The notes beneath the pieces were generated by a model, which did no database searches, was not told where the DNA came from, and was given only the letters and a program-made list of their open reading frames with translations. Below are positions 37,258 through 47,012 of a stretch of DNA of 64,000 nt, piece after piece. The position numbers and the translations under genes are program-made. Source of the DNA: Ichthyobacterium seriolicida (GTDB lineage Bacteria > Bacteroidota > Bacteroidia > Flavobacteriales > Ichthyobacteriaceae); contig NZ_AP014564.1 in the NCBI RefSeq assembly GCF_002369955.1, positions 1,222,951 to 1,286,950 of the forward strand. The letters run 5' to 3'. Position 1 is the stretch's first letter, and each line of letters opens with the position of its first letter.

Positions 37258-38175
37258 CTAGTTTATATCTACTTTTGATAGATTTATAAAATCTTGTAAT
37301 CTATCTGAGATATCTTTTTTAGAGAGATATTCTAATCTCTTTGTGCCCATCTCTTCAATACAAAAAGAAGCCATAACCGAACCATATATAAGAGCTCTCT
37401 TCATATTTTCGAAACTACAATCTCCAGTTTTAGCTAAATACCCCATAAAGCCACCTGCAAAAGAATCTCCTGCTCCTGTAGGGTCATTAACTATATCTAA
37501 TGGAATAGCAGGTCCGTAAAACATTTTATCTTCTCCAAACATAATCGCTCCGTGTTCTCCTTTTTTTATTATCAAGACCTTAGGGCCCATCTCTAATATC
37601 TTACGAGATGCCAATTTTAAAGAGTACTCGCCAGATAATTGCCTGGCTTCTTGATCATTTATGGTTAGAACATCCACTTCTTTAAGAACATTTAATAACT
37701 CATCTAAAGCGGAATCCATCCAGAAATTCATAGTATCTAAAGCCACTATTTTTGGTCTCTTATTCAACTGTTTGAGTACGCTTAACTGTGTAGAGGGATG
37801 AAGATTTCCTAACATGAGAAAATCTACTTCTTTATCCTTATCACTCAAAACTGGAGAAAAATTACTCAACACATTTAATTCAGTATTTATAGTATCCCTA
37901 ACATTCATGTCCTGACTGTATCTCCCTGACCAAAAAAAAGTCTTATCATCTTTTTTTATCTCTATCCCACTAATGTCTATGTTGTGATCTTTCAAAAGAT
38001 CTAAACACTCATCTTCAAAATCATTGCCGACTATAGAAATAATACCTACCGACTCATCTAAATAAGAAGCTGATAGAGCAATATATGTGCCCGCACCCCC
38101 TAGTATTTTATCTGTCTTTCCAAATGGAGTCTCTATTGCGTCGTAGGCTACTGTTCCAAGCACTAATAATTTCAT
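37258..38175 (-). CDS. PfkB-family sugar or nucleoside kinase
   Basis: Ribokinase-fold kinase of 305 residues. N-terminal GGAGTYIALSASYLDESVGI and the C-terminal anion-hole and catalytic motif NDPTGAGDSFAGGFMGYLAK (Asp as base) define the family. The substrate is not clear; relatives in flavobacteria are simply called PfkB kinases. It starts 3 bases after the M1 peptidase stop, indicating a shared transcript. Confidence 0.9.
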   Translation of the reverse strand: MKLLVLGTVAYDAIETPFGKTDKILGGAGTYIALSASYLDESVGIISIVGNDFEDECLDLLKDHNIDISGIEIKKDDKTFFWSGRYSQDMNVRDTINTELNVLSNFSPVLSDKDKEVDFLMLGNLHPSTQLSVLKQLNKRPKIVALDTMNFWMDSALDELLNVLKEVDVLTINDQEARQLSGEYSLKLASRKILEMGPKVLIIKKGEHGAIMFGEDKMFYGPAIPLDIVNDPTGAGDSFAGGFMGYLAKTGDCSFENMKRALIYGSVMASFCIEEMGTKRLEYLSKKDISDRLQDFINLSKVDIN

Positions 38176-38178
38176 GTT

Positions 38179-40050
38179 TTAATTACCTTTAATTGTTATT
38201 TTCTCGTCTTTTATAGGAAAGATATTGTCTTTTCTATTTATATCTGCCATAATGTTTTCAGAATCTATAACTACTGATTTTATATTTTTAAAAGGAGTAT
38301 TTACAGTAAAAGTATACAGAGGATGTGTCCACGGCCAATCTTTTAAAAGTGTCCTTTTCATATTAGTCTCATTAGGCTTTTCTCCTCTCATCATACTTAT
38401 AGGAATATAAAACAACTCCTTTTGCCCATCGTTATATGTAACTACTAAATCTATAGGCATAGGCATTTTTCCTATTTTTTCTAACGTTATTTCTGTTGTA
38501 TTCTCCTTAGTTGGAAGCACTGTCTTAACAGAGTAATCAATAGTATGTGTGGTATTTATCCAATAATTTAAATACCAACCCAAATGTATATCAGAGATTT
38601 TTTCTGCTATTCTCTTAAGGTCGTTATAATCAGGATGTTTAAACTTCCATTTAGAGAAATACTCTTTCATTGTATTATCAAAATTTTGTTTTCCTATGAT
38701 GTACTTTAGTTGAACCAAAAATATCTGTCCCTTTATATAACTCCCTATTCCATAAGCGTAGTTAGTAGAAAAATGATCTGCATGAATACTCAAAGGCTCT
38801 TCTTTACCACTTTTGACTATATCAAAATAAGATTGAAATGTTTTTTCAAAAATGCTATCAGATGTCTTATTCTCGATTATTCTGTTTAACATTACAGTAG
38901 TAGCATAGGAAGTGAAACCTTCATCCATCCAAGCGTATTTGCCTTCATCAGTGGCTAAGACACCGTGAAACCACGAGTGTGCAGCTTCGTGCATTATTAC
39001 TCTGGCTAAACTCTTAAATTTTCTATTTCCAGTAATGAGAGTGCACATAGGATATTCCATTCCTCCATCACCACCTTGTATAATTGTATACTTAGAATAG
39101 GGATAAGCGCCAAACTCTTTTTTCATCTCTTGAAAAAATTTCACAGTAAGGGGCTGAACCTTTTTCCAATTATCCAAAAATTTAGGATTGTTTTTATATA
39201 TGAAGTGAACTAATGGTCCCTCTGGAACCTGTACTTTATCGTGTAGGTAATCGGTATCTGCAGCCCATGCAAAGTCGTGAACATCAGTCGCTCTAAAATG
39301 CCAAGTATTTCTCTTATCTCGAGTTACTTTAGTGCCTTTTTTTTCGTACCCATGACCTATCTTTTCTGGATTTAAAAGGATTCCAGTGCTTCCTATAAGA
39401 TATTCTTTATCAATGGTTATTTTAACGTCAAAATCACCCCATACACCGTGAAATTCCCTGCCTACATAACTGTCTGTATTCCATCGGTTTTTATCGTATT
39501 CAGCCATTTTAGGATACCACTGTGTCATAGATAATTTAACACCTTCTGCACTATTTCTTCCTGTTCTCCTCAATTGAATGGGTATTTGAGCTTTAAATTC
39601 CATCTCAAAAATAGAGCTGGAATTTGGAGATATAGGCTTGTTTAACACTACCTCTAATATCGTTCCCTCTACTTTATAATCTAGATTTACTCCATCTTGT
39701 TTTAAAGAGTTTATCATTTGATAACCTATTTCATCTTCTTTTAACCCTAAGATTTTATTAGAAATTCTCTCATCGGGATCTTCCAAAAGTCTAGATCTAA
39801 CATCCATCATGCTCTCAGGCTTGAAAGCATTGTAATACAAATGATAAAACACTTTTCTTAAAGTATCTGGAGAGTTGTTGTAATAAGTGAGTTGCTGTTT
39901 GCCTAAAAAAGTATTATCGTCAGTGTTTATATCTATTTCCATAACATAAGAAACCTTCTGCTGCCAATAACAGGTTTGGCTAGAACTCCTAAACCAGGAA
40001 AATGATAAGGCCATAAATAGAAGTATCCCATTGAATAATGATAGTTTCAT
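38179..40050 (-). CDS. M1-family zinc aminopeptidase, exported
   Basis: Gluzincin peptidase of about 623 residues. The start at 40050 (MKLSLFNGILLFMALSF) is preferred to the open ATG at 40131, because it places a normal signal peptide at the N-terminus. The zinc site is complete: VIMHEAAHSWFHGV and, downstream, AWMDEGFTSYAT; the substrate-binding GGMEY replaces the classical GAMEN. An N-terminal beta-sandwich (residues 30-230) has the usual M1 form. It probably degrades peptides in the periplasm or at the surface. The PfkB kinase gene follows directly. Confidence 0.9.
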   Translation of the reverse strand: MKLSLFNGILLFMALSFSWFRSSSQTCYWQQKVSYVMEIDINTDDNTFLGKQQLTYYNNSPDTLRKVFYHLYYNAFKPESMMDVRSRLLEDPDERISNKILGLKEDEIGYQMINSLKQDGVNLDYKVEGTILEVVLNKPISPNSSSIFEMEFKAQIPIQLRRTGRNSAEGVKLSMTQWYPKMAEYDKNRWNTDSYVGREFHGVWGDFDVKITIDKEYLIGSTGILLNPEKIGHGYEKKGTKVTRDKRNTWHFRATDVHDFAWAADTDYLHDKVQVPEGPLVHFIYKNNPKFLDNWKKVQPLTVKFFQEMKKEFGAYPYSKYTIIQGGDGGMEYPMCTLITGNRKFKSLARVIMHEAAHSWFHGVLATDEGKYAWMDEGFTSYATTVMLNRIIENKTSDSIFEKTFQSYFDIVKSGKEEPLSIHADHFSTNYAYGIGSYIKGQIFLVQLKYIIGKQNFDNTMKEYFSKWKFKHPDYNDLKRIAEKISDIHLGWYLNYWINTTHTIDYSVKTVLPTKENTTEITLEKIGKMPMPIDLVVTYNDGQKELFYIPISMMRGEKPNETNMKRTLLKDWPWTHPLYTFTVNTPFKNIKSVVIDSENIMADINRKDNIFPIKDEKITIKGN

Positions 40051-40131
40051 TTTGTGAATAATTTTACAGTTTATAAAGAGGAAAATAATTTTCAAATGCA
40101 ACCCCATAACCATCCAGCTGTGATAGATCAA

Positions 40132-40440
40132 ATAAAATAGTCACAAAGAATTCTAATTTTACTCGATAATTCATATGTAGTCAAATGATAGAAGCCAAAA
40201 TATCAGACAAAAGTAATTTTTTTTATTTCAAATAAAACAAATGCTTATTCCTTTACATTGGTGTCCAACTACTTTTATAACTGATTGATAACAAGTAATT
40301 ACAAAATGTAAATTCATTAGAATATTACACTCTTTAGATTGACAATTATGTTTAAGTTAAAAAAATGAGAAGCTATTTTTTCAAAATATGCAAAAAGTGT
40401 TGATTAATAGTTCATATTATATACTGTGATAACCAAATTG
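40132..40440. other. Intergenic stretch with no recognised feature
   Basis: About 300 AT-rich bases between the divergent M1 peptidase and dnaB genes. I see no open frame of note, no IS terminus and no RNA-like structure. It probably holds the promoters of both genes. Confidence 0.5.
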
Positions 40441-40447
40441 TATGCTT

Positions 40448-40455
40448 TAATTTTG
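40448..40455 (+). promoter_or_regulatory. Candidate -7 box for dnaB
   Basis: TAATTTTG matches TAnnTTTG, 24 bases before the dnaB ATG, giving a leader of about 17 bases. Confidence 0.45.
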
Positions 40456-40478
40456 AAGGTCAAATTTCGAGTAAAATT

Positions 40479-41972
40479 ATGTCCACACTTACCTCTTCAT
40501 CACAGAAAAATAAATCTAGCAAAGATTTAAATAATAAGTTAACAGATCTTTTGCTGTTGCAAAAAGGGAGAGTCCCGCCCCAATCTATAGAATTAGAAAA
40601 AAGGGTAATAGGAGCTCTATTGACTGATAATAAAGGAGTGGACGATGTAATAGATGTGTTAGAGTATAAACACTTTTATAATGAAAGTCATCAAAAGGTT
40701 TTTAAATCTATATACTCCCTATTTAATGAATCAAAAAAGATAGACGTATACACTGTATCAGAAAAACTCAAATCTACTGGAGAGTTAGAAGATATAGGCG
40801 GTGATTTTTATTTAATAGAATTATCTCAATCTGTTTTTTCTTCGGCTCATATAAAAGATCACTGTCAGATACTTTTAGACAAGTATATCAAAAGGGAGAT
40901 GATCAGCATAGCCAACGCCGTATTAAAAGAAGCTTATGACGACACTATAGACCCTTTTGATTTGCTGAATAATGCTGAATCCAAAATATTTGATGTTACC
41001 AATATCAGTTCAAAAAAAGGTCCAGAGGACATAGGTATTTTAGTTAGTCAAATTTCAAAAAATATCAAAGAGAAAAAAGGAGATATGAGCGGATGCTACA
41101 CTGGGTTTGAAGGAATAGATATCATAACCTCTGGTTGGCAACCTTCTGATTTGATCATCGTAGCCGCTCGTCCTGGTATGGGTAAGACATCTTTTATAGT
41201 TTCCATGGCTAGGAGTATGGCTGTAGATTGGAAAATACCTGTGGCTATTTTTTCTTTGGAGATGTCGGCAGCTCAAATAGGAACTCGTCTAGTTTCTAGC
41301 GAAACGGAATTACCTTATGAAAAATTGATAAAGGGAAACTTAAGGGGTGATGAAATAGAACAATTAGACTCAAAAGTCCATCCTTTGGAAATATCTCCCA
41401 TATTCATAGATGAAACTCCATCTATTTCCGTATTCGATTTGAGGGCCAAGTGTAGAAAATTGATTCGTCAAAATGGTGTGAAAATAGTCATGATAGATTA
41501 TTTACAGCTTATGACCATAGGCAATAGCTCTAAAACAGGAAATAGAGAACAAGAGATATCTATGATTTCTAGAAGTTTAAAATCCATAGCCAAAGAATTG
41601 AATATACCTATTATAGCTGTTTCTCAATTGTCTAGAGCTGTGGAAACACGAGGCGGAAGCAAGCGACCTCTTTTATCAGATTTAAGGGAATCTGGAGCTA
41701 TAGAGCAAGATGCAGATATAGTTTCATTTATCTACAGACCTGAGTATTATGGAATAGAAGAGTGGGAAGATGGAACTCCTTGCAGGGGACAAGCCGAATT
41801 TATATTAGAAAAACACAGAAATGGTAGAACAGGTAGAATCAAGCTTAAATTCAGTGCTGGAAATACTAAATTCGAAAATATGGAAGTCGCTTCCCGTTCT
41901 AATATCAATAAGAATATTATGGAAAAATCTAATTTTATGATAAATGGCAAAGACGGTAATGATATGTTTTAA
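40479..41972 (+). CDS. dnaB: Replicative DNA helicase DnaB
   Basis: Hexameric 5'-3' helicase (497 residues) that unwinds DNA ahead of the replisome. The N-terminal domain begins around VPPQSIELEKRVIGALL; the C-terminal RecA-like domain has Walker A AARPGMGKTSFIVSMARSM, FSLEMSAAQIGTRL, Walker B IVMIDYLQLM, and the arginine-finger region FILEKHRNGRTGRIKL. No intein is present. The tail after residue 470 (NKNIMEKSNFMINGKDGN) is a short extension. It is a single-gene unit. Confidence 0.96.
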   Translation: MSTLTSSSQKNKSSKDLNNKLTDLLLLQKGRVPPQSIELEKRVIGALLTDNKGVDDVIDVLEYKHFYNESHQKVFKSIYSLFNESKKIDVYTVSEKLKSTGELEDIGGDFYLIELSQSVFSSAHIKDHCQILLDKYIKREMISIANAVLKEAYDDTIDPFDLLNNAESKIFDVTNISSKKGPEDIGILVSQISKNIKEKKGDMSGCYTGFEGIDIITSGWQPSDLIIVAARPGMGKTSFIVSMARSMAVDWKIPVAIFSLEMSAAQIGTRLVSSETELPYEKLIKGNLRGDEIEQLDSKVHPLEISPIFIDETPSISVFDLRAKCRKLIRQNGVKIVMIDYLQLMTIGNSSKTGNREQEISMISRSLKSIAKELNIPIIAVSQLSRAVETRGGSKRPLLSDLRESGAIEQDADIVSFIYRPEYYGIEEWEDGTPCRGQAEFILEKHRNGRTGRIKLKFSAGNTKFENMEVASRSNINKNIMEKSNFMINGKDGNDMF

Positions 41973-42117
41973 AACAGAATACAATTATTAAGTCAAACAA
42001 TAAACCTAAGTAAAATGTAAAAAAAGCTGCCTGAGAAAAAAAAACTCAGGTGATTTCTGCATGATAACGCCATATAAAAAGACATTATAGTGTAAAATAC
42101 TAAGGGTTTTAACCTAA

Positions 42118-42134
42118 AGTCACGATCTGTGACT
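42118..42134. promoter_or_regulatory. Perfect palindrome upstream of pgk
   Basis: AGTCAC-GATCT-GTGACT, a 6-bp perfect inverted repeat with a 5-base centre, about 120 bases before the pgk ATG. It could be an operator or a small hairpin; no regulator can be named. Confidence 0.35.
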
Positions 42135-42255
42135 ATGATACCACTGAAGTATTTTTGAAGTATTTTAATTTAGTTGATAATCTTTTTACAAAGTACATTG
42201 ATTTTGAAAAAATCTTCAATAATTTCGCTTTGTTATTACAGTTATTAGATTTTCA

Positions 42256-43449
42256 ATGAATACAATAGATACAGTTAATTTTAACGACAAAAAAGTACTT
42301 ATAAGAGTAGATTTCAACGTGCCTTTAGATAATAATTCTAGGGTTACAGATAACAGTAGGATTAAGTCTTCCATACCCACTATAAAAAAGGTGTTATCAG
42401 ATAATGGATCTGTGATTATTATGTCTCATTTAGGTAGACCAAAAGGAGTAGAAGATAAACTGTCTTTACATCATATTTTACCTTGTTTGGAACAAGAGTT
42501 AGGGATGAAGGTCTTATTTTCTAATAATTGTATAGGATGTGAGGCAAAGGAGAAATCTTCGTTATTAAAAGGTGGTCAGGTTTTACTTTTAGAAAATTTA
42601 AGGTTTCACAAAGGTGAAGAAGCAGGAGATTTGTCATTTGCTAAAGAACTAGCTGATTTAGCTGATGTTTATATAAATGATGCCTTTGGAGCTATTCATA
42701 GAGCGCACGCGTCTGTTACGACTATAGTTCAGTTTTTCGATGCGAATAAATACTTTGGATACCTTGTAGAGAGAGAGATACATAGTTTAGAAAAAGTTTT
42801 GAAGACAGGAGAAAAGCCTATTACTGCTATAATAGGAGGCGCTAAGATTTCTACTAAGATGCCTATAATAAACAAGATGTTAGACACTGTAGACAATTTG
42901 ATTATAGGAGGAGGGATGACCTATACATTTTGGAAAGCCCAAGGTGGTCAAATAGGTGAATCTATATATGAGCAAGAGAATCTAAGTATTGCTTTAGATG
43001 TTATAGAAGCTGCAAAGGAGAAAAATGTAAAACTATATTTACCTGTTGATTCTGTAATAGCTGATAGTTTTTCTAATCAAGCGAATACTAAAATTGCCAA
43101 TACAGGTGAAATAGAAGACACTTGGCAAGGTTTGGATATAGGCCCAAAGAGTATAGAATTGTTTAAAGAGGTTATAATTAACTCTAAGACAATACTTTGG
43201 AACGGTCCTGTAGGGGTTTTTGAATTTGAAAAATTTTCTGTAGGAACAGACACTTTGAGTGAAATCATAGTGAATGCTACAAAAAACGGAGCTTTTTCTT
43301 TAATTGGAGGGGGCGATTCTATAGCGTCTGTGAAAAAAAATGGTCATGAAAATAACATGAGTTATATATCAACTGGTGGAGGAGCTATGTTAGAATTTTT
43401 GGAGGGTAAAAAGTTGCCAGGTATAAAGGCTATGTTAGATGGTGTTTAA
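42256..43449 (+). CDS. pgk: Phosphoglycerate kinase
   Basis: Glycolytic enzyme (397 residues) transferring phosphate between 1,3-bisphosphoglycerate and ADP. Diagnostic blocks: LIRVDFNVPLDNNSRV, MSHLGRPKGV, LLLENLRFHKGEEAGD, YINDAFGAIHRAHAS, AIIGGAKISTKMPII, NGPVGVFEF and the nucleotide-binding LIGGGDSIASVKK. Single gene. Its TAA stop (43447-43449) lies inside the 8-base target duplication of the MITE that follows, so insertion happened at the very end of the gene and the target sequence preserved the stop. Confidence 0.97.
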   Translation: MNTIDTVNFNDKKVLIRVDFNVPLDNNSRVTDNSRIKSSIPTIKKVLSDNGSVIIMSHLGRPKGVEDKLSLHHILPCLEQELGMKVLFSNNCIGCEAKEKSSLLKGGQVLLLENLRFHKGEEAGDLSFAKELADLADVYINDAFGAIHRAHASVTTIVQFFDANKYFGYLVEREIHSLEKVLKTGEKPITAIIGGAKISTKMPIINKMLDTVDNLIIGGGMTYTFWKAQGGQIGESIYEQENLSIALDVIEAAKEKNVKLYLPVDSVIADSFSNQANTKIANTGEIEDTWQGLDIGPKSIELFKEVIINSKTILWNGPVGVFEFEKFSVGTDTLSEIIVNATKNGAFSLIGGGDSIASVKKNGHENNMSYISTGGGAMLEFLEGKKLPGIKAMLDGV

Positions 43450-43452
43450 TTT

Positions 43453-43759
43453 GACACTGTCCTAAAAAATGTGTAAACAAGGATTCTGGTTGTTATTTTT
43501 CTATCGAAAAATCCACCGCCTAAGTATTTCTTTTTCTAAAGGTTTCTTTAGGAAAATGTGAGTTTATAGGTATTAAAATAGGAGTGCAAAATCATCCCTA
43601 TTTGCAATAGTCACAGCTGTTTTAGCTGCCTTTTGAATAAAGGCTCTGCTTAGGAATTTAAATCGTTTTAGCTCTCTTTAAGTAGGGCTTCTCGCCAAAA
43701 TAAAGATTAAAAATGAGAAAAATTAAAAGGTATCTTTACACACTTTAAGGGATAGTGTC
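43453..43759. repeat. IS256-derived MITE (307 bp) with 8-bp target duplication
   Basis: It starts GACACTGTCCTAAAAAATGTGTAAAC and ends TTTACACACTTTAAGGGATAGTGTC, imperfect inverted repeats of about 25 bases matching the IS256 ends in the window. TTTAATTT occurs exactly on both sides (43445-43452 and 43760-43767), the 8-base duplication expected of the IS256 family. There is no coding sequence inside. Confidence 0.85.
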
Positions 43760-43791
43760 TTTAATTTAGAGCATATCAAGTGACATTAATT

Positions 43792-44535
43792 TTATTTATG
43801 CCAGCCCAATAAGGATTTGTTGCTATTTAAAAAGCGCTCGGTATAACTCTTTGCTTTAAGACAGGATCTGTGTAGTGAAAATCCTCTGGATAAATATGCT
43901 GTGACTGCTGCTGAAAAGACACATCCAGATCCGTGTTTTTCTGTAATATCAGTCTTTTTTGGAGCGAAGGTGTATTTTTTGTCCTTAGAATATAAAAAGT
44001 CTCTTCCTATGTTCGAGATGTTGTGTCCTCCTTTTATAAGGATATTTGTTTTTTTACTCAACTCTAGAACTTCAGATTCTATATCACCATGTTCAAAAAG
44101 ACTTGTAATTTCATTGTAATTAGGTGTTATCAAAAAACATTTACCAAAAACATCTATCAGTTGTCTATAATTATCTTCTTTATGAAAAGAAAAGCCGCTG
44201 CTGGATTTTAAAATTGGATCTAAAATTATATTAATGCCCTTATCGTAGATGATATCAATTATTTTAGTGAGTATTTGTAAATCTTCTACAATTCCTATTT
44301 TGGCAAACTTTATTGAGTAATTATCGAGTATGAGCTGTAATTGTTCTATTATTTGTTCTGTTGGAATCCAATTTGCCTTTATAAAATCTTTTTCGGTCTG
44401 CAGGGTGTTGGCCGTTGGAACGGCTAAGCCGTACACTTTTAGAGATTCAAAAGTTTTAATATCGGAGTAAACACCTGCTGAAGCAGATGGATCTAATCCA
44501 GCTATGGTTAGGACAAAAGGTCTTTTTCTAGGCAT
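43792..44535 (-). CDS. thiD: Hydroxymethylpyrimidine/phosphomethylpyrimidine kinase
   Basis: Ribokinase-fold enzyme (247 residues) that phosphorylates HMP and HMP-P in thiamine synthesis and salvage. TIAGLDPSASAGVYSDIKTF at the N-terminus, GLAVPTANTLQTEKDF, ILDPILKSSSGFSF and the catalytic KHGSGCVFSAAVTAYL identify it. The usual GGGA-type Gly-Ala-Gly-Ile loop reads ASAGVYSD. Its start lies within the thiE coding region (28-base overlap), so the two are coupled. The MITE at 43453 lies beyond its 3' end. Confidence 0.92.
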   Translation of the reverse strand: MPRKRPFVLTIAGLDPSASAGVYSDIKTFESLKVYGLAVPTANTLQTEKDFIKANWIPTEQIIEQLQLILDNYSIKFAKIGIVEDLQILTKIIDIIYDKGINIILDPILKSSSGFSFHKEDNYRQLIDVFGKCFLITPNYNEITSLFEHGDIESEVLELSKKTNILIKGGHNISNIGRDFLYSKDKKYTFAPKKTDITEKHGSGCVFSAAVTAYLSRGFSLHRSCLKAKSYTERFLNSNKSLLGWHK

Positions 44536-45137
44536 AGTTTTTTTATATCCTTAAAAGTTTTTATTTGATTATTAGAAGTCCATATGGCTCCCATGAGAGC
44601 GAGTTTTTTAAACCCTCTTGTTTTTAGTTCGTCTATGTTATTTTGGTTTACACCTCCTAGGGCCACTACCCTTTCTAAGGGGAGATTTAATTTTATAGGA
44701 TTCCAATTTACAGTTGGAAGATAATTTTGTTTTGATATACTTTTAAACACTGGACTAAGCCATATATCTCCTATGTTTTCAGGCAACTCAGATAAGTTCT
44801 TTGGTAGGTGTATTCCCGTAGAAGTTCTCTTATTCATTTTGTGCAGATAATTGACTTTTGATTCAAAACACCCTTTTAAATCATCTATGGATTTTTTATT
44901 GAAATGAAAGCCTCTTATATATCTTAAATCTTCCAAATCCTCTAAGCCTTCAGAATAAGGAATCATTATTTTGTAATGCCATTTTTGGGGAATTTTAGAT
45001 AAAAATAAACTTAAAGTTTTTCTGTCGCTTTGGGGTTTTCTAATGTAGAGCACATCTAAATTTTCTTCTAGTAGACCTTTTATTATTTCTATTTCTCCAC
45101 TGAAGAAATGCGGGCTTGAGATGATTTGAATCTGCAT
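44508..45137 (-). CDS. thiE: Thiamine-phosphate synthase family protein (ThiE/TenI-like)
   Basis: A 209-residue TIM-barrel protein that would join HMP-PP and thiazole phosphate to form thiamine phosphate. It is short and divergent: the N-terminus MQIQIISSPHFFSGEIEIIK, GIHLPKNLSELPENIG, WLSPVFKSISKQNYLP and VVALGGVNQNNIDELK are recognisable, the last matching the phosphate-binding region. Divergence leaves open a TenI-type role instead. Close overlap with thiD supports a thiamine function. No TPP riboswitch is visible upstream. No thiC, thiG or thiH is seen nearby, which suggests salvage. Confidence 0.78.
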   Translation of the reverse strand: MQIQIISSPHFFSGEIEIIKGLLEENLDVLYIRKPQSDRKTLSLFLSKIPQKWHYKIMIPYSEGLEDLEDLRYIRGFHFNKKSIDDLKGCFESKVNYLHKMNKRTSTGIHLPKNLSELPENIGDIWLSPVFKSISKQNYLPTVNWNPIKLNLPLERVVALGGVNQNNIDELKTRGFKKLALMGAIWTSNNQIKTFKDIKKLCLEKDLLS

Positions 45138-45200
45138 TTGGTATAGAGGATCTGTCCCGAAGTGATTGAATAAATATTTTGCTTTATATCAAATTCTGAC

Positions 45201-45216
45201 TAGTTTTGCAAAATTA
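45201..45216. promoter_or_regulatory. Abutting divergent -7 boxes
   Basis: TAGTTTTG (plus, 45201-45208) is followed directly by CAAAATTA, which is TAATTTTG on the minus strand (45209-45216). The plus box faces the S8 protease gene 90 bases away; the minus box faces thiE 72 bases away. Confidence 0.45.
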
Positions 45217-45297
45217 CTTAATGAAATTATAATAGAAGTAACTATTGTAGTTGTTTTCTCATTTACATAATATTCAATTTTAAAATTATTTCTACAT

Positions 45298-46986
45298 ATG
45301 AAAATTAGCATTTTACCATTTTTATCAATCTCAATTATTATAACAGTTATAACAGCTTGTACTTCGAGTAAGATCTCTGTTAAAACCAAACCAGAAGTAA
45401 TTTCAAATAGTGTTGACCTGATAGACGATATAGGTTTCAAAAGTTGGTCTCACAAAGATTTAAAAACTGATAATATTCCAGGAATTAGTTTAGATAAGGC
45501 TTACGAGTTTCTAAAAAACAAGAAAGGTAAAAAGGTAATAGTCGGTGTTATAGACAGTGGTGTAGACATAGAACACGAGGATTTAAAAGATGTCATATGG
45601 GTCAATAAAAAAGAAATTCCAAATAATAATATCGATGATGATAAAAATGGATTTGTCGACGATATAAACGGATGGAATTTTTTAGGCAGTGACAAAGGGA
45701 ATTCTTATTTAGAGCAATTAGAGATGACTAGAATTGTAAGCAATATGCACGATCGTTTTAAAGACAAAGAATACAAGGACATCCCCTTAGGAGATATTGC
45801 TGATTTTAATGAGTATTCCAAATTGAAAGATGAAGTATTGACAAAGCAAGTAAGAAATCAAGTCTCATTTGATTTACAAAGAGAAAAATTAGAAGATGTT
45901 GAAAAGTACAAAAAAATCATTTCTAAGGTTTTGAATGTAGACAATTTTTCTGTTTTTGATTTGAAGAAATTAAAGTCCAATGACTACGATATAGTAAAGG
46001 CGAGTAAGGTTTTAAATACTCTTTTAGAGTTAGATTCTCAATTAGATATAGAGTCTTTGGAAAAGCATATTCATAGGGTTATGGAATATTATGGTTCTAA
46101 GCATTACGTTTTAAACTTTAATGGAAGGGCTATAGTGGGGGATAATGTATATGATATCGAAGACAAGAATTACGGCAATAATGACGTCATAGGTTTCAAG
46201 GATAAAGAATCTCATGGAACTCATGTGGCCGGTATAATATCAGCGACTAGAAATAATGGGAAGGGGATAGATGGTATAGCTGACAATGTGGAGATAATGA
46301 CCGTTCGTGCTGTTCCCGATGGAGATGAATACGATAAGGATGTAGCTCTTGCAATTCGTTATGCTGTTGACAATGGGGCTAAGGTTATAAATATGAGTTT
46401 TGGTAAATCTCATTCTCCAAACAAGCAATGGGTTTTTGATGCTATCAAATATGCTGAAAAACACGATGTTATATTAGTTAATGCAGCTGGTAATAGTGCG
46501 CTTAATATAGATATAGAACATACATATCCAAATGATTCTAAGGATTTAACAAACGAAATTTCGAATAATTTTATAACTGTTGGGGCTACATCAATAGATT
46601 ATAATAAAAATCTATTAGCTGTATTTACTAATTATGGCAAAAAAAATGTGGATGTATTCGCTCCTGGAGTTGAGATATATTCGACTACTCCAAGAGATAA
46701 TTATCAGTTTTTTTCAGGAACGTCTATGGCTGCTCCTACAGTTGCAGGCGTAGCATCGCTAATTCGTTCATATTATCCTTCTCTATCGGCAAAGCAAGTA
46801 AAGCATATATTGATGAATTCGGGCACTGATGTGGATATTAAGGTAGCGCTTCCCTTTAAATCTAGCGAGATTCCAAACAATGAATTAATAACTGATACTA
46901 ATCTATCTAGTATTTCAGTATCTGGAAAAATTGTAAACGCTTACAATGCGCTTGTTATGGCAGATAAAATGGCATCTAAGAATTAA
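45298..46986 (+). CDS. S8-family (subtilisin-like) serine protease, lipoprotein
   Basis: Secreted protease of 562 residues. The signal peptide ends in a lipobox, ITAC (Cys21), so it is probably anchored to a membrane. The catalytic triad is complete: Asp86 in VIDSGVDIEHED, His306 in SHGTHVAGI, and Ser476 in SGTSMAAPTVAGVASL. About 200 residues are inserted between Asp and His (helical, charged), as in other flavobacterial S8 lipoproteins. The substrate is unknown. It is a single gene divergent from thiE-thiD. Confidence 0.92.
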   Translation: MKISILPFLSISIIITVITACTSSKISVKTKPEVISNSVDLIDDIGFKSWSHKDLKTDNIPGISLDKAYEFLKNKKGKKVIVGVIDSGVDIEHEDLKDVIWVNKKEIPNNNIDDDKNGFVDDINGWNFLGSDKGNSYLEQLEMTRIVSNMHDRFKDKEYKDIPLGDIADFNEYSKLKDEVLTKQVRNQVSFDLQREKLEDVEKYKKIISKVLNVDNFSVFDLKKLKSNDYDIVKASKVLNTLLELDSQLDIESLEKHIHRVMEYYGSKHYVLNFNGRAIVGDNVYDIEDKNYGNNDVIGFKDKESHGTHVAGIISATRNNGKGIDGIADNVEIMTVRAVPDGDEYDKDVALAIRYAVDNGAKVINMSFGKSHSPNKQWVFDAIKYAEKHDVILVNAAGNSALNIDIEHTYPNDSKDLTNEISNNFITVGATSIDYNKNLLAVFTNYGKKNVDVFAPGVEIYSTTPRDNYQFFSGTSMAAPTVAGVASLIRSYYPSLSAKQVKHILMNSGTDVDIKVALPFKSSEIPNNELITDTNLSSISVSGKIVNAYNALVMADKMASKN

Positions 46987-47012
46987 TTATAAGGGAAAAA
47001 TATTTTTTAGAC

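Noticed and set aside
42018-42050. CCTGAG-A9-CTCAGG hairpin after dnaB
   Set aside because: No T tract follows and the stem is only six pairs; the resemblance to IS982 termini is limited to six bases.
45138-45297. Possible TPP riboswitch upstream of thiE-thiD
   Set aside because: No thi-box core (CTGAGA with ACC-TGATC) is visible on the minus strand.
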